Below, one piece after another: positions 22,901 to 35,200 of a stretch of DNA of 64,000 bases (position 1 is the stretch's first letter; each line of letters begins with the position of its first letter). The translations under genes and the position numbers were made by a program. Under the pieces are notes generated by a model. The model had not been told where the DNA came from. It searched no databases and was given only the letters and a program-made list of their open reading frames with translations. Location of the stretch: positions 1-64,000 of the forward strand of contig SWDT01000748.1 of the NCBI GenBank assembly GCA_009193035.1, written 5' to 3'. This stretch comes from Halicephalobus mephisto (taxonomy: Eukaryota > Nematoda > Chromadorea > Rhabditida > Panagrolaimidae).

Positions 22901-23492
22901 TATATTGAACATAATATATTCGATCCATTAGAGTTGTTTTAATACACTCTTTTGTGTATAGTGAACAGTAGATAAAGGACTGGACAGAAGCAGAAAGTTT
23001 GTCCCTAATTTAGAAGCTCATTTTTTATCTTTGTGAAGATCGTGGACTTCGACTGTTTCTAGTTTTGTCATTGCATCATTTTATTACTTGTAGATAATGG
23101 ATCGTAGATAAAAAGTAGAGGATATAAATAGAAAGTTCGTCTTCGATAGGAATTCTTTTTTTCGAATCTCGTAGTTATCGTCTGGATGTGGTTAATCCTA
23201 AATCCACAGAGCCAGTACTTTGCTGTGAATGCCACTGAAAATAGTTATCCAGAGAGTCCATGCCTAGGTTTGCAGCCCTCGGCAGGAAGCTGACCTACTA
23301 GTGCAGGATTAATAGGAGTTCTTTAATCTCGAAGATGTTCCAAGTTTTCGTAAAAAGTGTAATTTCTTACTGTAATTTAATTTTTCAACGATTTTGGTTA
23401 ATTTTTGCATAATTAAAATTAAAATAATTTAGGCTGATCGAGAATCTTCAAAAAATTATAAAACCAAATTTGACTTTTTCCGACTTTTTCCA

Positions 23493-25420
23493 ATGGACCC
23501 GTCGAAAGACCTCGAAGTTGTTCTGAATCCAGAACCTGAGGTATGGTACAGGTTCACAAAAGAGGTCAGAATTTTCATTTTAATTATTTATTTTTGAAAC
23601 AATTACAGTACCGAAAAATAAACTGGGGAGCCTACTACGAGACTTATGAGTACTGTCTGAAGAACTTCGATCCCGAGGATTTCCAATTTTATGCCGCTTT
23701 CGACAAAGGTAAAAATTTTAAAAACACCGTGATCTAAGAAGTATTTATTGAAATACTGTAATTTAATGATTTAAAAATACTGTAATTTAAAGACTTAAGG
23801 ATACTGTAATTTAATAATTTAAAAATACTATAATTTAAAAATTTAAAAATACTGTAATTTAAAGACTTAAAAATACTGTAATTTAATGATTTAAAAATAC
23901 TGTAATTTAATAATTTAAAAATATTGTAATCTAAGAAATCGTACCTAAATACCGTAATTCTGAATTTTGTAAAAATATTTTTTTTAATTTTGTTATTTTT
24001 CAGAAACGAAAGAGATCGTCGGATCCATGCATGTCGGTCGATATGAGTCCATCGAGGGCTCCATCGAGCTGGTCTGCATCGGGAAGTATTTCGTCATGGC
24101 CCAGAGACGGGGACAGGGGGTCGGGGAGTTCCTCTGGAAGAAAGCCCTGGGGCATCCTAATTTCGCCAATAAAAACTTGGGATTAATCGGGGCTCAGGCG
24201 ATGACGAAAAAGTACTGTGACAATTGTGGATTTGACAAATATTACGATTCGGATTTGATTGTTCAATATCGGAAAATTTCGGATTTAAAAATTGAAAAAT
24301 TAGAAATCAACGAAAAATTAAAAATTCTGGATTATCTGGACGTTGATCCCATGAAAGTTGTTTTTTTCGATTCGAAGGTGAACGGAAATCAAAGAAGAGA
24401 CAAATTCCTCAAAGATTTTCTGAAAATTAAAAGTATGAAATCCGTCAAAGTCGCCTTCGATGAGGATGACGAAATCGTCGGATTCATCGCTCTTTGTGAA
24501 GCAGAAGATATCCTATCTCTTTGTCCGCTTTTTGCCGTCGATATCGTAAGGATTAATTTTTTTTAAATAATTATAATTTTACGGAATCTTTTAAATCCTC
24601 ACAGAAGATTCCGAATCTTGAAAAATTTCACAAGTTTCTGAAATTCAATGAAGATTTTTAGAATCTTGTGGAAATTTCCAAAATTTTCTAAAATTAAATG
24701 AAGAATTTTAGAATCTTGTGGAAATTTCCAAAATTTTCTGAAATTAAATGAAAAATTTAAAAATTTTCTAAAATCCTGTTAAATTTCGAAATTTTCTAGA
24801 ATCTTACAAGTTTCTGAAATTAAATGAAAAATTTCACATTACCTTGGAATCTTGTTAGAAATTCCGAAATTTTCTAGAATTTTACAAGTTTTCAAAATTT
24901 TTTGAAATTGAATGAAAATTTTCAAATTACTTTGGAATCTTGTTAGAAATTCCGAAATTTTCTAGAATCTTAAAGAAGCTTCTGGAATTTTCTAAAATTA
25001 ATTAAAGATTTTTAGAATCTTCTACAAGATTCCTAGGATGTTCAATATTCTCGTGAAATTTCATAATTAACATCTGAAGTCAAAATATTTTTAAATTTTC
25101 TAAAAGATTAAAAAAATCGTCTCGAGAGAGTTTTATAAAAAAATCATTTTTAATTTTTTATAATATTATTTATAAAATTTCAGAAAACAGCTTCGACACT
25201 TTTGAGAAAGGCCCTCGAATCCATCGAAAATCTGGATTCATACCGTATCTTCAAAACTGTCAGTTTTGAGAAAAATCAATTTTCGAATATCCTTTTCAAT
25301 CAATTGACGGAGAATCAAGAAACAAGAACGAAACTTTACGGTCAATTCACAAAATTCGTTCCAGAAGTCAAATACGACCAAGTGTACTCCCTCACCGAAC
25401 TCGGGACGAACGTCATCTAA
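23493..25420 (+). CDS. GNAT-type N-acetyltransferase of nematode-expanded kind
   Basis: Exons 23493-23564, 23609-23708, 24004-24545 and 25184-25420 give 316 residues. The N-terminal half carries GNAT features: EIVGSMHVGRYESIEGSIEL (strand pair), the acyl-CoA pyrophosphate loop VMAQRRGQGVGEFLWKKAL (Q/RxxGxG pattern), and YCDNCGFDKYYDSDL, as at the end of a GNAT fold. The C-terminal half (DKFLKDFLKIKSMKSVKVAF, SLTELGTNVI) resembles the second domain of the DUF1248-type worm proteins. Substrate unknown. The family name is from memory and moderately sure. Confidence 0.8.
23745..23950. repeat. about 25-nt tandem repeat in acetyltransferase intron 2
   Basis: Seven or more copies of AATACTGTAATTTAA-type words, 24-26 nt apart. 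Confined to the intron 23709-24003. Confidence 0.85.
24560..25060. repeat. imperfect repeat in acetyltransferase intron 3
   Basis: Degenerate repeats built of GAATCTTGTTAGAAATTCCG and AATTTTCTAGAATCTT. No exon is visible in this 638-nt intron. Confidence 0.6.
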
Positions 25421-26248
25421 ATCCTCCCTTAGGGCTCATTTATGCAAATTTTCAGAATTTTTATTAATTTTTTTTAAAATTTTTATAAATTTATTTTTTT
25501 TCGAAGTTTTTAAAAAATTGAAAAAAATTTAATTTCAAATTAGAAAAATTTAGGTCTTTTCGGGAAATTCTAATTTTATGAAATCTGACGTGGACGATTT
25601 CAGAGATCTTCGTCAAAATTTTTCGAAAATTTTCGATCCGATTTTATATGAATCATTCTAAAAATCTTCAAGTCGAATTTTTCCAGAATACCGTAATCCG
25701 ACGTAGATCTTTCTGGAAAATTCAAAGTTTACTGTAGAGCGTCCCAGGTCCTGACTACCCCGAAGGACCTGAATCGGACCCTATCCAAAAAAAACGATTT
25801 TCGAAAATGATCAATTTTCAAATTTTTCCACATAAATCCAAAAAAAAAATTAATTCTATTTTATTTTTTATTACATTTGAAATTTAATTACTGAAGCACA
25901 ATCGACGTGAAGCCAGACTGAAACCATCTTAGAGGGCAAAGGAGGACAAGGCACTGAGATCAAAGTAAACTCGGATTCTATTTTTGGATCTACTCGAAAT
26001 TCGGTTTGTATTTTTTAAATAAAAACCTCGATTTTGTTATTAAAAATACCGTATTTCAATTTACCGTTTTTTGGCAAAAATAGTGACTCAACTAAGAAAC
26101 TGCAAAAAAGTAACTTTTGGCTTTTTAACAATTGCGAAATCGTCACATTTTTCATATTTCGCATTTGTGACGAAAATTAAAAAATAATAATTAAAATTTA
26201 TTATTTTGCCAAAAGTTACATTTTTTTGTTTCTAGGATCTATGGGGTT
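25421..26248. other. convergent intergenic spacer
   Basis: Contains a small hairpin (CAGGTCC at 25745-25751 pairs with GGACCTG at 25765-25771) in a GC-richer patch. An open minus-strand islet lies at about 25880-25990 (contains LISVPCPPLPSKMVSVWLHV) with no partner exon. A second MITE-like copy at 26104-26227 abuts the channel gene's stop. Confidence 0.45.
26104..26227. mobile_element. MITE-like palindromic element, copy 2
   Basis: Same ends as copy 1 (AAAAAAGTAACTTTTGGC and GCCAAAAGTTACATTTTTTT) and the same inner CGTCACATTTTTCATATTT. The inverted ends here match each other better than in copy 1, so it may be younger. Confidence 0.82.
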
Positions 26249-29200
26249 TCAGACGAAGCCCGAGGCGTTGTGCATCATGATGCTGGAATGATCGAAGTGG
26301 TTGTGATGGAGGTGATCGTCATCTTCGTCATCCGTCATTTCGGTGACTATGATGGGAGTGAAGTCGTCACATCTTTCGGTCATCTCAAAATGGGAATAAT
26401 CGACTTCGAATTTTCCGGACTTCGGATTCAGGACCACCATAGGGGTGAATCTGAAATCGAACAAGTGTAAATTCAAAAATTACTTTAAATTTTCGAAATT
26501 AAAATTGTTAAATATTTTAGGATTTTTAGGAAGTTTTAAAATTCGTGATTTTTGAACATTCTGGAAGTTTTGGAATTTTCTACCGTAATCTAAAAAGTTC
26601 TAGAATCTTCTATTTTTAAAGATTTTTGGAATTTTCAAAAATTTTCACATCTCAAGGATTTTCTACCGTAATCTAAAAAATTCTAAAATCTTTTAATTTT
26701 TAGAAATTCTAAAAATTAAAAAGATTTAAGAAATTTCCACAAACATCTCGAGAATTTTCTACCGTAATCTAAAAAATTCTAGAATCTTCTATTTTTAAGG
26801 ATTTTTGGAATTTTCAAAAATTTTCACATCTTGAGAATTTTCTACCGTAATCTAAAAAATTCTAAAATCTTCTATTTTTAAAGATTCTAAAAACTTTAGA
26901 AATTCTGAATTTTTACAAAGTACGGTAGGAAATCTTCGAGAATTTTGTAAAAATTTCCAGAATCGATTTGAAAATTTTCGAATTTTTAAAATTTAAAGAT
27001 TCTGAAATTTTCTAAACTTTTCAAAATTTATAGAATTTTCTACAGTAATCTAAAAAATTCTAGAATCTTCTATTTTTAAAGATTCTAAAAACTTTAAAAA
27101 AATTTAAGAATTTTCCACCGTATTCTGGAAGATTCAGAATCATCTACGAACTTTTCAAAAATTTAAAAACCTTTTAAAAAATCTTCCAAAAATTCCTACA
27201 ATATTTTAAAATATCCAAAAATTTCGAAAATTCTCAAAATTTTAAAATATTCAAAAATTTCGAAAGTTTTTAATCAAGTTTTTCAAAATTTCGAAAATTC
27301 TCAAGATTTTAAAATATTCAAAAATTTTTCAGTTCTTTAAAATTCCGAAAATTTGTGTTAAATTTGACTTCAGAATTTTCTAAATTTTAGTGAACTGGAA
27401 ATTCTGAATCCGGTCTTCGGATGGACTCACCGATGTCCCCATTGGATCTCGTTCGGAAGAAAACTGGTTCTCGCCTGGAAAGTCATCCCAGTGGCCTCGA
27501 CGATCCCTTCCACGGTCATGATAAGTTCGAAATCCGCTTGTCTCATTATCTCAGGGGTCATTCCGTAAAGAGGACTTTCTTCGTCGATCACATGCCGAAT
27601 TATCACTGGCCTAAATTTTTTTATTTTTTGAAAATTTTTATTTTTTTGAAAAAGTTTTATTTTTTGAAAATTTTTATTTTTTTGAAAAAGTTTTATTTTT
27701 TGAAAAATTTTAATTTTTTGAAAAATTTTAATTTTTTGAAAATTTTAATTTTTTGGAAAAGTTTTATTTTTTTGAAAATTTTTGTTTTTTGAAAAATTTT
27801 TATTTTTTGAAAAATTTTTATTTTTTTGCTTACCATAAAAGAAGAACTCGATCCCATCCTGAATCGTACCCGACGTTCATGTCCTTTACACCCACCAGTT
27901 CCTTCTCGCCTTTCTGAAATTTATTAAATTAAAATTTTCCAGAATTTCAAAACAGTTCGAAAAAGTTGAAAATTTTAAAAATTTCTTTAAAAAATCAATT
28001 TTAAATTTTTATGTTTAAAAATAATAATTGGCATCCAGATCCCTCTTTGCCAAAAATCCAAATTTGGCGACATTCACATTTTGCCAAAATTCTTTTTTTT
28101 TTTATTTTTAAAAATTTATAAATCGGAATTTTAAATTTTTATGTTTAAAAATAATAATTGGCATTTAGATCCCTCTTTGCCAAAAATCCAAATTTGACCA
28201 TATTCACATTTTGCCAAAATTCTTTTTTTTTTAATTTTTAAAAATTTAATTTAATCAAAAAATTTCGAATTTTTAATTTTTTTATTATGTGAATTTTCCA
28301 CTACCACAAAAACCAAATTTTACATTTCTGAAATTGCCCGCGGGAAAGTACACCTATTTTTTAGATTGTTTTCAAAAAAAAATTCCCGCGCCTCCACAAG
28401 AAATGGATATCCGAAAAAATTAAAAAAAAAACGAAAAAATTCAAAAAAAAAAACGAAAAAATTCAAAAAAATTCAAAAAAAAACGAAAAAATTCAAAAAA
28501 AAAAACGGAAAAAGTAGTTCCGGTATTTTTGAGCTGGACCAATTTGAGTAATGTCCTCAGGATTGAGTCACGGATAACATCCAGATTATCTCGAAAATCG
28601 TTTTTAATCTTTTTGAAGATTTTAAAAATTAAAAAATATTTTACGTAATTTTTTTTGAAAATTTTGAATTTTAAAAATACAGTAATCGAGTCCGGATCTG
28701 GAATCAGAATTCGAAAAAATCACAAAAACGCCTGAGGCATTTTAATCAAAATCTTCAGAATTACGAAATACACTAAATAAATAAAAATTTTAAAAATGGT
28801 GATAATATATAAATAGATAATGATATGTGGAAAACGAGACAATTCTCACGCCATGCCCTGCGGCATTGTGTGTCTTTACCAATTAACTCGACTGGGACAT
28901 ATTCTCATAGTTATTCATTTTCGATGACGGTTAAAGCTCCAGTTTATTAAAGTTGACAGTCAAAGGCCAAAATCAAACTTGACAATCAGATTTCAAAATC
29001 GAAGTTGGTTGTCAAAATTCAAAGTCAAAGTTAACAACTAGATTTCGAAAGCAGATTTAGAAGTCAAAGTTGATCATCAAAGTTCGAAATCAAAGTTGAC
29101 GATCAGATTTCGAAAGCAAACTTAGAAGTCAAAGTTGATCGTCAAAGTTCAAACTCAAAGTTGACAACTAGATTTCGAAATTAGACTTCGAACTCAAAGT

Positions 29201-32200
29201 TGACGATCAGATTTCGAAATCAGACTTAGAAGTCAAAGTTGATCGTCAAAATTCGAACTCAAAGTTGACGATCAGATTTCGAAATCAGACTTAGAACTCA
29301 AAGTTGACAACTAGATTTCGAAATCAGACTTCGGAATCAAAGTTGGCAGTCAAACTTCGAAGTCAAAATTTAAACTTTTCGTGTCAAGACAAAACTCATC
29401 TTGATTTCAAAGATTTATATATCAATTTCTGTAAATTCGGATAAGACAGTTTTTTGAAACAGAAGATCTTTGATGTTTTACCACGAAAAAATCCAAATTT
29501 TGGTCTCAAATTCTGTCGACTTTGATAAACCAGAACTTAGATGTGTGAAATCCAAAATTTCAAAATCAAAAATCTTAAAAATTAACAGTTTTAACGACGA
29601 TTTGTCAACAACTATTTTTTTCCGACACAAAGTTTCAGAATCTAAAAATTCCATTACCGTATTCTAAGTACTTTCGCTAGATTCTAAAAATGCAAATTTT
29701 ACACAAAATTTTTAAAAATTAAAAAAACTAAAAGATTAAAAAATCTTAAAAATGCAAGAAATTAAAAAAAGTTTTTAAATTCTAGAAAAGTTAGAAATTC
29801 TAAAAAATGTAAGAAATTAAAAAAATTTTTAAATTCTAAAAAATTAAAAAATTCTAGAAAATTATATAAAATTTTTAAAATTCTAAAAAATTAAAAAATT
29901 ATAAAAATTATATAAAATTTTTAAAATTCTAAAAAATTAAAAAATTCTAGAAAATTTAGAAATTCTAAAAAATGTAAGAAATTAAAAAAAATATTTAAAA
30001 TTCTAGAAAATTAAAAAATTTTAAAAACTGACTTGGTTGATCCTCGTGACGGCCATGTAGAGCCGGACGTGGGATTCGGCGAGGTACAATCGGTGCTGAA
30101 CATCGGCTAATCTTATCATTAAAGCCGGTCTTTTGTCGTGTTCGTCGATGGGTCCAATGACGGCTATCCTGCTGAACCTCATTTCTTGTTTTCTTTTTTT
30201 CGGTCTTAAAACTTTTGCAACAACGATTCCAGCGAGCATTGTTTGAAGCAAAACTCCCACAATCAATTGGACACAAAGGACGATGAATGCCGGAGGGCAT
30301 ACTTCTGTCATGTACCGTACACCGTACCCGATTGTATGTTGTGATTCCAAACTAAAAAAATTAATTTAAAAAAATGCTTAAATTTTTTTCAGGGTATTTT
30401 TCAATTTTTCAAAGCTTCCTGCCTCAGGCAAAGTCACTTTTTCGACGTCACCGTTTCCTCTGGCCAATGCAATTAGTCCACATGGCGTGAAAGTTGGAAA
30501 TTGCGCTGACTTAAAAACCAAAACTAAAAATTCATCAAATTCATCAAATTCTGGAGTAACGAGGAAAGCAGCCCATTTTCGACTTCCTTGATTACCGTAC
30601 TTTTATAAAATCTCAAAAAAACGAAAAATTTCATTAGAAATAAAAAATATATTTAATCATTTTAAATCTTAAAAATCAAAAATATTAATTTTCGAAATCT
30701 TCGGTCCTAGTTGGAAAATTCCTAAAATTCCAATCGAGACCACTTTTTAGATTTTTTAGCAATATCTAATTTTAAAAAATACAATTTCAGAACTTTCCAG
30801 AAGTACCAAAACATAAAAATTCGGATTTATTGGTCCTAACTGGAAAGTTTTAGAAATTCCAATCAGGACCATTTTTAATTTTTTTGAATTTTTATAAAAA
30901 AAATGAATTTGTTTAATTTCTAAAACTTCTCAAATATGAAAATTTGCATTTATTGGTCTCAACTGGAAAGTTCTAGAAATTCCAATCAGGACCATTTTTT
31001 CAGTTTTTTTTGAATTTTTATAAAAATGAAATTGTTTAATTTTCATAAAAAATGAAATTGTTTAATTTCTAAAACTTCCTAAATATGAAAATTTGCATTT
31101 ATTGGTCTCAACTGGAAAGTTCTAGAAATTCCAATCAGGACCATTTTTTCAGTTTTTTTTGAATTTTTATGAAAAAAATGAAATTGTTTAATTTCTAAAA
31201 CTTTCTAAATATGAAAATTTGCATTTATTAGTCCTAACTGGAAAATTATCAAAATTCCAATCAGGACCATTTTTATTTTTTTTGAATTTTTATAAAAATA
31301 AAATTCAAAAAATTGGAAATGTATCTGAAAATAAAATTTCTTGATTCCCAATCCTAAGTGGAAGTTTCGAAAAATCCACATCGAGACAACTTCCCAGAAT
31401 GTCGTTATAAACTATTTTTGGAACATGTGCAAAAAAAAAATAAAAGTTGATTTTTGCGATTTTTAGTCGAAACTGAAAAATTTTAAAAATTCCCTTTGGG
31501 ACCGTTTTTCGGAATTTCAAAATTTTCGATAATATTTAAATTTTTCTGAATTGATTAAATTCAAAAATGAACTTCTTGGTCTCGACCAGAAAGTTTTAAA
31601 AATTCGCATTCGAAAAATTTTTCGGAATTTTGTATTTTAAATTTTTGTTTTTTATAATAGCCTAATGACCGGAAACTTTTTAAAATTCTTGTTGAGAATT
31701 TTTTTGGAATTTTAAAATTTACTTTTTAAACTTCCAAAAACAAACACGAAACTTTTTTTTTGGTCCCAACTAGAAAATTCCAAATTTCGTGTTGAGACAA
31801 TTTTTAAAATTTAAAAATTATTTTTTTATAAAATTTCCTTAATTATTTAATTTTTAAAAATAAACAAATTTTTCATTTTCGGTCTCAACTGGAAAATTCC
31901 AATTTTCGTGTTGAGACAATTTTCGGGATTTAAAAATTATTTTTCTATAAAATTTATTTAATTATTTAATTTTTAAAAATAAACAAATTTTTCATTTTTT
32001 GGTCTCAACTGGAAAATTCCAATTTTCGTGCTGAGACAATTTTTAAAATTTAAAAATTAATTTTTTATAAAATTTATTTAATTATTTAAATTTTAAAAAT
32101 AAACAAAAATTTTTTGGTCCCAATTGGAAAATTCTAAAATTTTCTGGAATTTTAACATTTATTTTTTTATAAAATTTGATTTTCGAATTTATTGAATTTA

Positions 32201-35200
32201 AAAAAATGAAATTTAATATTTTTGGTCCCAATTGGAAAATTTTAAAATTATTTCTTCAGTTCAATTTTCGGTTTCAAAATATTATGATTTTAAAAAACAT
32301 AAAAAACGACGAATACCTAATTACCACAATTTTGGTCTCGAATGGAAAATTCCAGGAATCCGTCTTCAAAAAAGTTTTATTTTCCACAGTAAACTTTTTT
32401 TTTAATTTTTAGAATAAAATAAATTTTAATTTTTAGAATAAAATTAATTTTTAATTTTTTAAATTTTAGTCTTGATTGGAAAAGTCTGAAAATTCCAATC
32501 AAGACCATTTTTTAAAATTTTTAGAAATAAATAAAGTTTGATTTTTTTAAATTTCGGTTTTGATTGGAAAAGTCCGAAAATTCCAATCAGGACCATTTTT
32601 TAAAATTTTTAGAAATAAATAAATTTTGATTTTTTTAAATTTCGGTTTTGACTGGAAAACTCCGAAAAATTTCCCCTGAGGCTATTTCTTGATTTTCGTA
32701 ATGAAGCAATTTTTAAATTTTTTTAGAAATAAATACTAAATTCAGTAATTTTCGGTCTTGATTGGAAAGTTTTTGTCGAGATTATTTTTAAATTTAAAGT
32801 ACTTTTTAAAATTTTCAAAATGAAATAAACATTCAGTGATTTTTGGTCTTAACTGGAAAATTCCCCTTGAGACCATTTTTTAATTTTGTAATCAACTGAT
32901 TTTTGAACTTTATAAAATTAAATAAACACAAAATTTTCTGATTTTTAGTCTTGACTGGAAAATTTCGAAAATTTCTGTTAAAATGTTTAAACTTCTACAG
33001 TACTTTTAAAGATTTTCAAAAAAAAAACACAAAATTTTCTCATTTTTGATCTTTACTGGAAAGTTTTAAAAATTCCCATCGAGACTATTTTTCAGTTTTT
33101 TACAGTATTTTTGTTAATTTAAAAAAAATTATTTGTCTTAATTGGAAAGTTTTAAAAATTCCCATCGAGACTATTTTTTCGGTTTTTACAGTATTTTTGT
33201 TAATTTAAAAAAAATTATTTTTAAAATTCCCATCGAGACTATTTTTCAGTTTTTTACAGTATTTTTGTTAATTTAAAAAAAAAATTATTTTTAAAATTTT
33301 CTGTTTTAATTAAAAAATTTTGAAAATTCCCGTCGAGATTATTTTTTCGGTTTTTTACAGTATTTTTAAAGATGTCTAAAAATAAGTAAACTTTGAATTT
33401 CATGATTGATGGTCCCGACGGGAAAATTGTGAAATCCTCGTTGAGACTGTTCTTCCAGAATATCGTAGTAAACCACTTTTGGAAATTTTCAGAAATACTT
33501 AAGTATTAACTTGTGATTTTTTGTCTTGACTGGAAAGTTTCAAAATTCCCGTGAAGACCACTTTTTTGAATTTCGCAATAAACTAATAAATTTACAAAAC
33601 TAAATAAAATTTAATTTTTATGATTTTCAAACTGGAGTAGGAAATTCCCCAAAATTCTCGTCGAGACCATTTTTTGAGTTTTATAGTATAGTACTTTCGG
33701 GGTTTTTGAGAACCACTTGAAAGTTGAGCCTCATGGTTTTTCGTCTCAACTGGAAAAATTCAAAAATTCTTGCCGAGACTTTTTTTAAACTTTTTGTGAT
33801 AAGTTAATTTTAAACTTTATAAAAATAAATAAAAATTAAATTTCAAAATTTCTTGGCAAGATTATTTTTGAAATTTCTTAATTTTAGTCTCAACTGGAAA
33901 ATTTCAGAAATTCTTGTCGAGATTTTTTAAACTTTTTGTGATAAGTTAATTTTAAACTTTATAAAAATAAAAATTAAATTTCTTAATTTTAGTCTCAACT
34001 GGAAAAATTCAAAAAATCTTGCCGAGACTTTTCGCAATAAATTAACTTTAAAATTTATAAAAATAAATAAAAATTAAATTTCAAAATTTCTTCGCAAGAT
34101 TATTTTTCAAATTTCTTAATTTTCGTCTTAACTGGAAAATTTCACAAAATCTTACTGGAATTTAAAAAAACTTTTTGTAATAAATTAATTTTAAAATTTT
34201 ATAAAAATAAATAAAAATTAAATTTTGGAATTTTTAATTTCAACTGAAAAATTTCCCGTTAAGACAATTTTTCATTTTTTTCGTTTACATTTCTGTTTTT
34301 TATTAAAGTGATCATTTTCTCAAATCCCAGACGCCAAACAAGCCTTATGCCGTCTTCAATAATAATCTCAGATTTCCAAACGTCAGCATTTTTTATTTAA
34401 TTTTTAATTTATGTCTTAATTTTCTAGATTTTAAAAATTATTTAAATTTTTTTAAAAATCAAAATTAAAAATTTTTTTTCGTTAAATTTTAGATTTTTAA
34501 GTTTTTTTATTTTTTTATATTTTACAATTTTTTAAAATTTAAAACTTTTAAAATTTAAGATTTTTTATTTTTTAAATTTAAAAATTTTTTTTAATTTTCT
34601 AAATTTTTTAAATTTTTTGTTTTTTAAAATTTAAAATTTGTTTTTTAATTTTCTTAATTTTCTAAATTTTAAAATTTCTTTTTTTAGTTTTTTATTTTTT
34701 ATTTTTTTAAATTTAAAATTTCTTTTTTTAGTTTTTCATTTTTTTATTTTTTATTTTTAATTTAAAATTTTTTTAGAAATTTTCTTAATTTTTAAAATTT
34801 AAAATTTGTTTTTTAAGTTTTTAAGTTTTTTATTTTTTTAAATTTCTTTTTTATTTTTTCTTTTTTTTATGTTTTTGAACAAACCTGAAGAGGAAAGCGC
34901 TGACGAAGCTGTGGACGTTCGCGATGCATTGCTTATGGTGTTCTCTGTTCTGAAAATTGAACTACATGTCAAGATTTAATTTTTCAATTTTTATTTAATT
35001 TTAACTTTTTTTTGAAAATAAAAAATTCCAAAAAGGAACTCGAAATACTTAAGTCGTTTTTGTTAATTTTAATTTTGTCACAAGTTGTCACTTTTCTGAC
35101 GACGGAATCCTCGACGAAAGAGTTGCAAAAAAAAAAAACACGTGGGAAATTTGCAAAATTGTCTCAACCAAACAATATTGAAATTGATTTGCGACATTTT

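Larger units (their letters stand above)
21190..23492. other. intergenic, repeats but no supported gene
   Basis: Holds a MITE-like element (21831-21961) and an AT-rich tandem repeat (22690-22900). Short open frames at 22012-22414 on both strands show no family resemblance. A GC-richer patch at 23190-23310 (CACAGAGCCAGTACTTTGCT, CCCTCGGCAGGAAGCTGACC) is unassigned; no cloverleaf was found. Confidence 0.5.

Noticed and set aside
23190..23310. GC-richer patch considered as a tRNA or small nuclear RNA gene
   Set aside because: No cloverleaf, A/B box pair or Sm-site context could be found by eye.
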